Below, piece by piece: positions 1 to 8,900 of a DNA stretch of 9,626 bases; positions within the stretch are counted from its first letter, which is position 1, and each line of letters starts with the position of its first letter. The DNA is from Bacillota bacterium (GTDB taxonomy: Bacteria; Bacillota; Clostridia; Lachnospirales; Lachnospiraceae). The DNA lies in the NCBI GenBank assembly GCA_023419655.1, contig JAEZXP010000045.1, positions 1 through 9,626 of the forward strand, given 5' to 3'. The position numbers and the translations under genes are program-made. The notes under the pieces were generated by a model. The model was not told the DNA's origin. It was given only the letters and a program-made list of their open reading frames with translations, and did not search any database.

Positions 1-1
1 G

Positions 2-169
2 TCCATGGGAGAAGGATATGGGTCAGAATACGCTGAGGCGGTTCTTAAACTCACACCGAACTGGATTATTCCGATTATTGTGGTAAGTGGATTTGCCGGC
101 GGATTAATTGGTGCATTTATAGGAAAAGCCGTGCTGAAAAAGCACTTTGAACGTGCAGGGATGGCGTGA
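2..169 (+). CDS. ECF transporter S component, MptD/Trep_Strep type (3' end only)
   Basis: This is the last 55 codons of a gene that begins outside the window, closed by TGA at 167-169. The visible part has a polar loop (GEGYGSEYAEAV), a hydrophobic glycine-rich membrane segment around WIIPIIVVSGFAGGLIGAFIG, and a basic cytoplasmic tail (KAVLKKHFERAGMA). As I recall, this ending is typical of the MptD-family putative ECF S components (Trep_Strep group), which bind a small substrate in the membrane and hand it to the EcfT-ATPase module. The next gene is an EcfT protein whose ATG overlaps this stop by one base (TGATG), which strongly supports the assignment. The substrate cannot be deduced: most of the protein, including its binding pocket, is missing from the window. 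Confidence 0.72.
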   Translation, partial: SMGEGYGSEYAEAVLKLTPNWIIPIIVVSGFAGGLIGAFIGKAVLKKHFERAGMA

Positions 170-900
170 TGAATACTTTTTTACATACAACGGCAGGAAA
201 ACGTCATTTGCGGCTCGACCCGCGAACAAAATGTGCACTTATTTTGTGCACAAGCTTTACTTTGGTTTGGGGAGCAAGTCTTGTTGGGGTAATGGCATGG
301 GTAAGACCAGCTCTTGCTCTTGTTCCGGCCATACTTTTATTATTTACGCCGCGTTGGCGTATAGGAATTGTATACGGCATCCTTGAAATCGCGTGCTTTG
401 TACTGGAATTCACTGTTTTTAAATCCACAACCGGATTCTGGAATTTAATCCTTCTTCCGATCTGTGCAATCCTTACAAGATTTATGCCCTGCGTGATTGC
501 TGCTTATTATATGATGGCGACCACCACAGTCAGTGAATTTACGGCAGGGATGGAACGGATGCATGTGACGCAAAAACTGGTGATTCCTTTATCGGTTATG
601 TTTCGTTTTTTCCCGACAATAGCAAAGGAGCAGCAATGCATCAGCGATGCCATGAGAATGAGAAATATCACCGCTTCAAATCCTGTTGCGATGCTGGAAT
701 ACCGAATTGTTCCTTTGATTGCAACAATTGCAAAAATCGGGGATGAGTTGAGTGCGGCGGCATTGACCAGAGGACTTGGAGGCGATGTGAAACGCAGCAA
801 TGTGTGCGAAATCGGATTCGGTATACAGGATATCATTATTCTGCTCCTGTCCTTTGGCGGTGCGTTTCTATTTTTATTAGTGAGGCTGAAATTAATATGA
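169..900 (+). CDS. ECF transporter transmembrane (T) component, EcfT/CbiQ family
   Basis: A 243-residue integral membrane protein that would link the S component to the ATPases in an energy-coupling-factor transporter. The polar N-terminus (KRHLRLDPRTK) is typical of the family, where a conserved DPR/DPRTK stretch precedes the first membrane helix. Hydrophobic segments lie roughly at residues 22-44, 47-60, 64-83, 92-116 and 218-240. The cytoplasmic coupling region has two short arginine motifs, DAMRMRNI (160-167) and AALTRGLGG (197-205), which correspond to the paired ARG-type coupling helices of EcfT. The first departs from the usual A-R-G pattern. The ATG at 169 is preferred over GTG at 166: it overlaps the upstream stop as TGATG and follows an AGGGATGG Shine-Dalgarno-like stretch at 157-164. 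The stop overlaps the start of the ATPase gene by 4 bases (ATGA), so translational coupling is likely. Confidence 0.88.
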   Translation: MNTFLHTTAGKRHLRLDPRTKCALILCTSFTLVWGASLVGVMAWVRPALALVPAILLLFTPRWRIGIVYGILEIACFVLEFTVFKSTTGFWNLILLPICAILTRFMPCVIAAYYMMATTTVSEFTAGMERMHVTQKLVIPLSVMFRFFPTIAKEQQCISDAMRMRNITASNPVAMLEYRIVPLIATIAKIGDELSAAALTRGLGGDVKRSNVCEIGFGIQDIIILLLSFGGAFLFLLVRLKLI

Positions 901-2312
901 TTCGAATAGAAGATTTAAGTTTTCGTTATAAAAGAGGGCGTGGTGATGCCGGAGTTAATAATATAAATCTCAATATAGGGATGGGAGAAGTGGTTTTGCT
1001 TTGCGGAGAATCCGGCTGCGGCAAGACTACACTGACCCGCCTGCTTAATGGGCTGGTCCCTCATTATTATGAAGGAGATATTTGCGGAACAGTTTTCATT
1101 GATGATAAAAATGTTCAGAAAAGCACGCTGCAGGAATTATCCCGTATTGTGGGTTCGGTTTTTCAAAATCCGCGCAGCCAGTTCTATACGGTAGATACCT
1201 ATAGTGAACTTGCTTTCAGCTGTGAAAATCAAGGATTACCGGTACGTGAGATAAAAGAGCGCATTGATGAGACGGTTCGTTTTATGGAGATTGAACATCT
1301 GATGGGACGAAGTATCTTTGATTTGTCAGGGGGTGAAAAACAAAAGCTGGCATGCGCCAGTGTCTGGACAGCGTCGCCGAAAGTACTTGTATTCGATGAA
1401 CCGTCTGCCAATTTGGATGATAAAGCAATTGAGGATTTGCGGTTGGTGCTTGAAAAATGCAAGTCTGCCGGTATCACCATTATCATTGCCGAACACAGGC
1501 TTTATTATCTGAAGGGGCTTGCCGACAGGGTGCTTTTTATGGAAAAGGGAGAGATAACAAAAGAGTTTGACGCCGAAGCCTTTTTTGTGATGGAGGATTC
1601 CAGGCGTATTTCCCTTGGACTTAGGACGCTGACGATGCCTGTCCTTTCATTTGATACGCCTGAAAATGAGAGCAATCCGGCTGTCCTGTTCGATTTTAAA
1701 TTCAAGTATCGATATAGTGAGAAAGGGATTTCAGTAAAGAAAGCGTCTGTCAGGAAGGGTGTTGTTACAGCGATAATCGGACGAAACGGTGCCGGTAAAA
1801 CCACCCTGCTCCGGTGTCTGTGTGGACTTGAAAAGACTGCCGGGGGTGAGCTTTGGCTTGAGGGTAAAGCCCATAAGCGTAAGCAAAGGCTGGAAAGCTG
1901 TTTTCTCGTTATGCAGGATGTAAACCATCAGCTTTTCTGTGAAAGTGTCCTGGATGAAGTTATGATTAGTATGCCTGGTCCCGATAAGGAAAGAGCGCTT
2001 GCACTTTTAGAAGAGCTTGATTTGAATCAATTTGCAGGAGAGCATCCGTTAAGTCTGTCGGGAGGGGAAAAGCAGCGGGTCGCAATTGCCTGTGCCGTTG
2101 CAAGCGAGCGGCCAATCATATTATTCGATGAGCCGACCAGCGGATTGGATTTGAATCATATGAAGGCGGTATCGGGAGTGATTGCAAAGCTTGCAAAAAG
2201 CGGCAAAACCGTTCTTGTTACCACCCATGACAAGGAATTTGTGAAAGCCTGCTGCAATGATGTGTTACAGATGGAAGAGGGAGAAGTAATTGCAAATTAT
2301 ACAATAAAATAA
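897..2312 (+). CDS. ECF-type ABC transporter double ATP-binding protein
   Basis: A 471-residue soluble protein with two complete ABC ATPase domains in one chain. It would power the ECF transporter alone, in place of the separate EcfA1/EcfA2 pair. Domain 1 has Walker A GESGCGKTT (37-45), Q-loop Q90, signature LSGGEKQ (143-149), Walker B with D-loop FDEPSANLD (166-174) and switch H200. Domain 2 has GRNGAGKTT (295-303), Q340, LSGGEKQ (387-393), FDEPTSGLD (410-418) and H444. Both sites look catalytically competent. The architecture resembles the YkoD-like fused ATPases of ECF transporters. The ATG at 897 is chosen over an upstream in-frame ATG at 804 because it makes an ATGA overlap with the T-component stop. 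It also has TGAGG at 881-885, and domain 1 starts normally from it (MIRIEDLSFRY). The extra 31 residues from 804 would lie inside the preceding gene and have no family counterpart. Confidence 0.93.
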   Translation: MIRIEDLSFRYKRGRGDAGVNNINLNIGMGEVVLLCGESGCGKTTLTRLLNGLVPHYYEGDICGTVFIDDKNVQKSTLQELSRIVGSVFQNPRSQFYTVDTYSELAFSCENQGLPVREIKERIDETVRFMEIEHLMGRSIFDLSGGEKQKLACASVWTASPKVLVFDEPSANLDDKAIEDLRLVLEKCKSAGITIIIAEHRLYYLKGLADRVLFMEKGEITKEFDAEAFFVMEDSRRISLGLRTLTMPVLSFDTPENESNPAVLFDFKFKYRYSEKGISVKKASVRKGVVTAIIGRNGAGKTTLLRCLCGLEKTAGGELWLEGKAHKRKQRLESCFLVMQDVNHQLFCESVLDEVMISMPGPDKERALALLEELDLNQFAGEHPLSLSGGEKQRVAIACAVASERPIILFDEPTSGLDLNHMKAVSGVIAKLAKSGKTVLVTTHDKEFVKACCNDVLQMEEGEVIANYTIK

Positions 2313-2315
2313 AAT

Positions 2316-2324
2316 AGAGGAGGA
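2316..2324 (+). promoter_or_regulatory. Ribosome binding site that decides the start of the first half-transporter
   Basis: AGAGGAGGA here gives a strong Shine-Dalgarno core (GGAGG at 2319-2323). It lies 8 bases before GTG at 2332 but only 2 bases before the in-frame TTG at 2326, so GTG is the better start. Confidence 0.75.
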
Positions 2325-2331
2325 TTTGGTT

Positions 2332-4083
2332 GTGTTTAAAAAAGTGTTGGAGTACGCAGGAGAATACCGGAAGACAACCTACCGGGCAGTGGTCTCAATG
2401 CTGATTGGTCTGGTTTTCAGTGTAGCTCCGTTTTTCCTTGCTTATCAGATTATCAGGCCCCTGCTGTTAAATCAGCCGCTTGATGCTTTCACCGTGGCGA
2501 TTCTGGCGGCAGCGATTACGGCCTGCGGTATTTTGCATACCGTGTTTTATATCAGGGGGCTGGAATTATCTCATGTATCAGCATTCCATACATTAAAGAA
2601 CTTGCGTGTATTTCTTCAGGGCAAGCTCGAAAAGCAGCCGCTTGGCGCCATTCAGGATAAAGGCACCGGCTCTTTTAAGAAGATGTTTGTGGATGACATT
2701 GAAACCATCGAGCTGCTGCTGGCACATACATTGCCGGAGGGCCTGGCAAATCTTACAATTCCGGTGCTGGTCTTTATCGGTATGTTTGTTGTCGATTGGA
2801 AGCTGGGTCTGCTATCGCTTTGTGCATTGCCGCTGGGTGTATTGTCGATGGGCATGATGTTCAAAATCGGCATGCGGGATATGGGCAATTATTACGCCGC
2901 CGGCAAAAAAATGAACAATACGATTGTGGAATATATAAACGGAATGGAGGTTGTAAAGGTATTTAACCGTGATGGGGAATCCTATCATCGGTTTGAGGGG
3001 GACGTGAAATCGTATCGTGATTTTACATTGAAGTGGTATAAAGCATGCTGGCCCTTCATGGCTCTATACAGCACGGTTTTGCCCTGTATTGCTATGTTTA
3101 CGCTGCCGGTGGGAGCTTATCTTGTATTAAACGGGTATTCAACCCTGCCGGATTTTGTTCTTGTATTATGCATGTCCTTTTCCGTTGGACCGCTGTTTTT
3201 AAAAGCCTTGGGATTTATGACTACCCTGCCTCAGATTAACTTTAAAATTAAATCCCTTGAAGATACGTTCAACACACCTCCTCTGCAGCAAAGTGATAAG
3301 CCGTTTACCGGAAAGAACCACGGGATTGAATTTGAGAATGTACGTTTTGCCTATAAAGACGAAGAGGTTCTCCACGGTGTATCTCTAAAGGTAAAGGAGG
3401 GCAATTTAGTGGCGCTTGTCGGGGAATCGGGAAGCGGCAAATCAACCCTTGCAAAGCTGCTGGTGCATTTTTATGATGTGACGGACGGCTGTATTAAAAT
3501 CGGCGGACAGGATATCCGTGATATGAGCATTGAGGCTCTGAATAATGAAATATCCTATGTAGCGCAGGAGCAGTTTTTGTTTAATATCAGCCTCCTTGAA
3601 AACATCCGCCTGGGTAAAATGGATGCTACCGATGAAGAGGTTATGGCTGCTGCCGAAAAAGCGCAATGCGGTGAATTTCTGGCACGGCTGCCGGAGGGCA
3701 TTCACGCCATGGCGGGTGACAGCGGTAAGCAATTATCAGGAGGAGAACGCCAGCGGATTTCTCTTGCAAGAGCGATTCTTAAAAATGCGCCTATCATCGT
3801 TTTGGATGAGGCAACAGCATTTATGGACCCAGAGAATGAAGAGAAGATGAATGCTGCGATTGCCGAACTGATACACGACAAGACCGTTATTGTTATCGCC
3901 CATCGGCTGCATTCCATTGTCAATGCCGATATTATCTGTGTTCTTGAAAGCGGAAATCTTTCTGCTGCCGGTACCCATAAAGAATTATTGGAGAGCTGCA
4001 CGGTATATCAAAATCTATGGAGAGCTGCCGAGGACAGCGTCAATTGGAAAGTCGGCACAGCTTTGGGAGGTGAACAGGCATGA
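2332..4083 (+). CDS. Exporter-fold ABC half-transporter, permease plus ATPase (first of a pair, YbtP/IrtA-like)
   Basis: A 583-residue protein from the GTG at 2332. An N-terminal six-helix exporter-type membrane domain (hydrophobic segments near 18-43, 52-74, 138-176 as two helices, 243-268 and 273-295) is followed by one ATPase domain. The ATPase has Walker A GESGSGKST (364-372), Q-loop Q412, signature LSGGERQ (468-474), Walker B IIVLDEAT with catalytic E493, and switch H524. The D-loop reads AFMD where SALD is usual. Its partner follows with a 4-base overlap, as in heterodimeric transporters. Members of this fold are usually exporters, but pairs such as YbtP/YbtQ and IrtA/IrtB import iron-siderophores. 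Placement behind an ECF S-T-A set favours a linked uptake or metallophore-cycling role over drug efflux. That is inference: no extra substrate-binding domain is visible. Confidence 0.88.
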   Translation: MFKKVLEYAGEYRKTTYRAVVSMLIGLVFSVAPFFLAYQIIRPLLLNQPLDAFTVAILAAAITACGILHTVFYIRGLELSHVSAFHTLKNLRVFLQGKLEKQPLGAIQDKGTGSFKKMFVDDIETIELLLAHTLPEGLANLTIPVLVFIGMFVVDWKLGLLSLCALPLGVLSMGMMFKIGMRDMGNYYAAGKKMNNTIVEYINGMEVVKVFNRDGESYHRFEGDVKSYRDFTLKWYKACWPFMALYSTVLPCIAMFTLPVGAYLVLNGYSTLPDFVLVLCMSFSVGPLFLKALGFMTTLPQINFKIKSLEDTFNTPPLQQSDKPFTGKNHGIEFENVRFAYKDEEVLHGVSLKVKEGNLVALVGESGSGKSTLAKLLVHFYDVTDGCIKIGGQDIRDMSIEALNNEISYVAQEQFLFNISLLENIRLGKMDATDEEVMAAAEKAQCGEFLARLPEGIHAMAGDSGKQLSGGERQRISLARAILKNAPIIVLDEATAFMDPENEEKMNAAIAELIHDKTVIVIAHRLHSIVNADIICVLESGNLSAAGTHKELLESCTVYQNLWRAAEDSVNWKVGTALGGEQA

Positions 4084-5825
4084 TACGTTTAATCAGCAGA
4101 ATTCTTAATTTTTCGGGTAAATATAAAATCAGAATAATAGGTGCGCTGGTTTTTTCCTTTTTAAAGGCAATTTTGATGAAGGCTCCGATTGGTCTTGCAT
4201 TTTTTGCCCTAAGTGCTTTTTATAACAATACTGCAACAGATACAATGTGCCTTTATATTGGTATTGCCATTCTAGCCAGCCTTATTGTGCAAGGCATCTT
4301 TCAGCATCTGGATAATAAATTACAAGCTTCCGCAGGGTTTATGTTCATGGCTGAAAAACGGATGGAGCTGGGTGCATTTTTGAGAAGACTGCCAATGGGA
4401 TATTTCACCGAAGGCAACATCGGCAAAATCAGCTCGGTTCTATCGACAGATATGGCGTTTGTGGAAGAAAGCGGCATGATGGTTCTGGCGGATTTGATGG
4501 GGTATATCTTTGCCGAAGTCATTCTCCTGATTTTTATGCTGATGTTTAACTTTTGGCTTGGGATTCTTGCCATTTTATTTGTGGCAATCTCCTTCTTCCT
4601 ATGGAAGAAGCTTGAAAAGAAAGCACGAAAGGATTCCCATAACCGCCAGGAACAGAGCGAGAATTTAACAGAATCCGTGCTGGACTTTACAGAAGGAATC
4701 GGAATTATTAAAACCTATAATCTGCTTGGTGAAAAATCCAAAGAGCTGTCGGATGATTTTGAAAAAACCTGTACAACTGCGCTGGAATTTGAAGAGAATT
4801 ATGTTATCTACCAGCGTCTTATCGGAATCCTGTTTGGCATCGGAACCGGTGCAGTTATCGGGCTTTCCATGTTTTTGAGCTTTAATGGGGCAATCATTGC
4901 AACGGCTGTTGTCGGCATGATGCTGTTTATTTTTGATATTTTCACACCGATTAAAACGCTGTATGCGCAAAGTGCCCGTCTTACCATTATGGACAGCTGC
5001 CTTACCCGTATTGAGGAAGTGTTCTCCGAGGTTACGCTGGCCGACAACGGAACAGATACGATTCCGGACACCTCCGCTTCTGCTGAGGTTGAATTTAAAA
5101 ATGTAAGTTTTTCCTATGGTGAAAAAGAAGTTTTGCATAATATTTCTTTTGATTTGAAGCGTAACAGTATGGTTGCCTTAGTGGGACCGTCCGGCGGCGG
5201 AAAGTCAACCATTGCAAATCTTTTGCCTCGCTTTTGGGATGTGAATGCGGGTCAAATCATGATTCGCGGCAAGGATATCCGAGAAGTAAAGCTTGCCGAT
5301 TTGATGGATAAAATCAGCATGGTATTTCAGCGTGTTTATCTTTTTCAGGATACCATCTATAACAATATCAGCATGGGACGCCCGAATGCGACCGAACAGG
5401 AGGTTATAGAGGCGGCTAAAAAGGCCCGCTGTTATGATTTTATCATGGCACTGCCGGGCGGTTTTCAAACTGTTGTCGGCGAGGGAGGAGAAACCCTGTC
5501 GGGCGGAGAAAAACAGAGAATCTCCATTGCCCGCTGTATCCTGAAGGATGCGCCGATTGTAATACTGGATGAGGCAACCGCCAGCGTAGACGCTGACAAT
5601 GAAAGATATATTCAGCAGGCGATTACCGAACTTTGCAAAGGCAAGACCTTGCTCGTAATTGCCCACCGGCTGAATACCATTCGAAATGCCGATAAGATTC
5701 TTGTCATCGCAGAAGGCGAAATCGCCCAGCAGGGTACCCATGATGAACTAATGGAAAAAGAGGGGATATACAGAGATTTCGTCACTGCCCGCCAAAGCAG
5801 CCAGGGCTGGAGCAGAAGAGTATAA
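4080..5825 (+). CDS. Exporter-fold ABC half-transporter, permease plus ATPase (second of a pair, YbtQ/IrtB-like)
   Basis: A 581-residue protein with a six-helix membrane domain (hydrophobic segments near 16-48, 56-74, 135-158, 160-175, 245-268 and 271-291) and a C-terminal ATPase domain. Motifs are Walker A GPSGGGKST (369-377), Q-loop Q417, signature LSGGEKQ (473-479), Walker B VILDEAT with E498, D-loop ASVD and switch H529. Both nucleotide sites of the presumed heterodimer therefore look intact, unlike many heterodimeric exporters with one degenerate site. ATG at 4080 overlaps the previous stop as ATGA and has a strong GGGAGGTG Shine-Dalgarno at 4065-4072, so the two subunits are probably made in equal amounts. 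It is the last gene of the operon: the stop at 5823-5825 is 24 bases before a terminator hairpin. The substrate is unknown. The operon context suggests a siderophore, haem or other cofactor. Confidence 0.88.
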   Translation: MIRLISRILNFSGKYKIRIIGALVFSFLKAILMKAPIGLAFFALSAFYNNTATDTMCLYIGIAILASLIVQGIFQHLDNKLQASAGFMFMAEKRMELGAFLRRLPMGYFTEGNIGKISSVLSTDMAFVEESGMMVLADLMGYIFAEVILLIFMLMFNFWLGILAILFVAISFFLWKKLEKKARKDSHNRQEQSENLTESVLDFTEGIGIIKTYNLLGEKSKELSDDFEKTCTTALEFEENYVIYQRLIGILFGIGTGAVIGLSMFLSFNGAIIATAVVGMMLFIFDIFTPIKTLYAQSARLTIMDSCLTRIEEVFSEVTLADNGTDTIPDTSASAEVEFKNVSFSYGEKEVLHNISFDLKRNSMVALVGPSGGGKSTIANLLPRFWDVNAGQIMIRGKDIREVKLADLMDKISMVFQRVYLFQDTIYNNISMGRPNATEQEVIEAAKKARCYDFIMALPGGFQTVVGEGGETLSGGEKQRISIARCILKDAPIVILDEATASVDADNERYIQQAITELCKGKTLLVIAHRLNTIRNADKILVIAEGEIAQQGTHDELMEKEGIYRDFVTARQSSQGWSRRV

Positions 5826-5849
5826 AGTATTATATCTTATAAAAAAGTG

Positions 5850-5888
5850 CCCCCGAAGAACAGGCCTTTCGGCGTTGTTCTTCGGGGG
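5850..5888. terminator. Bidirectional intrinsic terminator between convergent genes
   Basis: A 13-bp perfect stem pairs CCCCCGAAGAACA (5850-5862) with TGTTCTTCGGGGG (5876-5888). An inner GCC-TTTC-GGC hairpin at 5864-5873 caps it. On the - strand the stem is followed by CAC and then six T (complement of 5841-5846), a good poly-U tail. On the + strand the tail is the weaker TTAATCTTATT. The hairpin therefore serves the ABC operon and the convergent multidomain gene, with the better tail on the latter's side. Confidence 0.9.
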
Positions 5889-5901
5889 TTAATCTTATTA
5901 T

Positions 5902-5936
5902 AAACCGTCATGAAACCTATTTTAATAAACGGTTTC
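5902..5936. repeat. Small alternative-pairing inverted repeat after the multidomain gene
   Basis: AAACCGT at 5902-5908 can pair with ACGGTTT at 5929-5935 (7 bp). GAAACC at 5912-5917 can pair with GGTTTC at 5931-5936 (6 bp), so the two hairpins compete for the same right arm. The element lies between the - strand stop at 5956 and the main terminator. It may be a minor 3'-end structure or chance in AT-rich DNA. Confidence 0.3.
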
Positions 5937-5955
5937 TATATTAGCAGAATAAAAA

Positions 5956-8900
5956 TCAGGCACGGACTCTTAAAGGCAAAGCAGGGTCAAAAACTGAATT
6001 AATCTTGATGGCAAAGGAGGTTCTGTCCTTAATGTCCTGGTCTGTGACATAGTGAACATCCAATAAGCCGCTGGACTTATAGCCCGTATTCAGGTAGTTT
6101 ATCTCCGATAGTGCCATACTCCAGCCGTCCAGCCATGAACCCAGCGCTTCCTTTTGCTTTGCAGTTCCATCAAAATGAATCAGCAAATCAATGTCACTGT
6201 TTAGTCTGGCAGTACAGCTGTTGGTGCTGCCAAAGAGATAGATACCCTTGACGGAGAATGCCTCCATGTCCATCTGATTGGCAATCTGTTCAGCCATATA
6301 GTGACGCCACTTCCAGCCGTCTTCATCATTACCTGTGATTTCAGGGACAGGCATATCACCGGAGGACGGCTCCGTATTGGTACTGGAGGGATAATCAAGA
6401 TAAGCAACGGCCTTTTGCAGGTCTCCATTCATCAATACAACCAGCTCTTTGTTAGGAAATACATCCTCGATGTTTATGATTTTTACGGCGTCACGCAGGT
6501 AAGCGTATGCCGGAACGATGTCCGGCAAGATATTTCGTGAGCTGCTGAAAAAGGATTGATTAAATAGAATATCACTGTCCTCCGGATAAAGCGGCAGGTA
6601 TTTTATGTTTTCCTCCACAAGGTCCTGGAAGAAGTGGGTGCCGAAGGACAGCTCAGGTTCGTATTTGGACTGCTTCTGTGCAATCTCAATCAGCATAGCC
6701 GTATTATTGATATCGGAATAGGCAACCGGTACACCAAGCTTAATATCACCCCGGCTTCCCCAGCGGCCGGGCCCCATCAATATAAAGCTTCGGCGGGGGA
6801 GTATCTGATTTAATTCACTGATGATGGTGCGTATATTGATAAAATCCTCATAGGCTCCCAGCCTTGAATACTCATAGGGGTCGACATAAACAACGGTCTT
6901 TATACCGGCGGCTTTTCCGTTTGAGATATACTTGTTGGCTGTAAATACCGTGCTCTGGGTCATAATATTCATGGGAATGGCAACCGGAGCGTTGTCATGG
7001 TTTCTGCTTTGGGGCCGGCATTGAAGCAGATAAAAGTTCTTATCATCACAGGCAAATTCAATATCAACCGGATAGCCAAGCTCCGCCTGTAATAGGGACA
7101 GGATGGACTTAACCTGATTTACAAATGGTGTCTTATGAATCAATCTGTCAAAGGTAATGATAAGATTATCCTTTTTAAAATCAGTAAGCAGCGGATTGAC
7201 ATCCACGATAATATCGTCCTTTAAAGCAGAGGCCATAAGGCTGATATTCGGAATCTTATCCCCATACGCCTTTAATAAATCAGCAATCGGAAGCGTAAGG
7301 AACTGATTATTCTCCAAGTCAATTACGTCCATATATTGCGGAGAATATCTTCGTAAATCCTGGGGTGAATGGTTTACACGAAGATTGGGCTGGCCGGGAG
7401 ACAGCAAAATAGGGTAGTCTTCACCGACACGGTCTACCGCTCTTGTGCCAAGTCCCATCACCATCCGAAGCAGTCCGTCTTCCCTTCTGATACGGGGGGA
7501 CCAGCGAAGCTCATTGTTACTAAAGGCCACACCGGCAAAGAGTGGGAAGTAGTAGGAACCCGCCTGACAGCCGACGACCTCTTGAATCATAATTCCCATC
7601 TGCTCATCGCAGTCAAGGAGATTTCGTTCCTTTCTGTATTCAATTGAATCCGGGTTAAAGATGGAAGCATATACTTCCAATATGCCGTCTACCAGCTGCT
7701 TCATGCGTTCGGACCGGGTGCCTCTGTTGGTTATAAAAAGACTTTTGTATTTTCCTGAAAAGGAGGTATCAATCTGGTCCTCCAACAGGCTGGAGGAACG
7801 GACAATCAACGGACATTCCTCGCTGGCATCCAGAATTTTATTCAGCTCATTCAATATATAGGGGGAGATTCGGGCATTTTTCAGCCTTTGAATGATTCGC
7901 GGATAGCTGATACGGATATCAATCATATCGAGGTATTTGTGTTCGTTTAATTCATCCAGTCCGTTATCGTCAAGAAGGTTCCTGAATTCATCGGATGAGA
8001 TATACCAGGTTTTTGGAACAACGATATTCTCAAACTGGGATAGTTCATTGTGTTTTTTCAGAATCTGGTATGCTAAGAACAGACCGGAGCCCTTGCCGCC
8101 GATTTTGCCGATACTGTTGGGAGAGCAGATAAAGTAATCGAGCAGGTGGATAAAGGCCTCCACATTGATATATTCATGGATTTTAGAGATGGCTTTGGGA
8201 TTGTCTGTGATAAACCGTCTTGTCAGTTCGGTCAGCAGCCATCTTTTTGTGGAATCACTGGACATCTCATTGTCATTAACGGCCTTCATGTATGCGGACA
8301 AGGCATTGGATATTTTATTGACATCCGAATCTCTTTTATCCACAATCTTTATTAAATCATAGGTTTTCCCCTGATAAATCCACAGATTGATATGGTCGTA
8401 AATCTGATTGTCGTTCAGATGCTTTACAGCATTGTCGAATATGGTTTTGCTTAGACCGATAAGGTCTACTTCGGGCAGAGTCTCCAGCGGAAAATTAATT
8501 TCATCATGGATGTCATATTTCACCCAGTTAAATTCCCTGGAGATATTTTGGACAATAACCGGATTGATTACAGCCAAAAGGGCGAGCATTTTCTCACATA
8601 CATAAAGCAGGGTTTTATGGTCGGTTTTTTGCAGAAGGTAAAGAATGACCCGCCAGGGGCTCTTGTCGTCCTGTATTTTAGAGGAATCATTTTTATTAAT
8701 ATTTTCTGCGATTCTCCTGGCGATGGTATTCAGAAGCCGGATTTCCTGGTCCAGAAATATAACATCATCCTTAGAAAAGGTATCCTTGGGATACATAACC
8801 CGGATATATCCACGGGTTTGACCGTTAACAATAATAGCCGAGCCCAGCTCATCAACACTTTCAATCGACCTTCCCGGATGGTATATCTGTCCGTCAAGCT

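Noticed and set aside
804..896. An upstream in-frame start giving the double ATPase 31 more residues
   Set aside because: The extension lies inside the T-component gene and has no ABC-domain counterpart; the ATGA overlap at 897 fits the operon style.
4665..5741. Long antisense open frames (157 and 178 codons) opposite the second half-transporter
   Set aside because: They lie wholly within a gene with complete ABC motifs, show no domain or convincing ribosome site, and are low-complexity shadows of the coding strand.
2332..5825. Multidrug exporter annotation for the half-transporter pair
   Set aside because: The fold allows it, but the direct operon link to an ECF S-T-ATPase set makes a transporter for a specific nutrient or metallophore more likely; left open in the entries.
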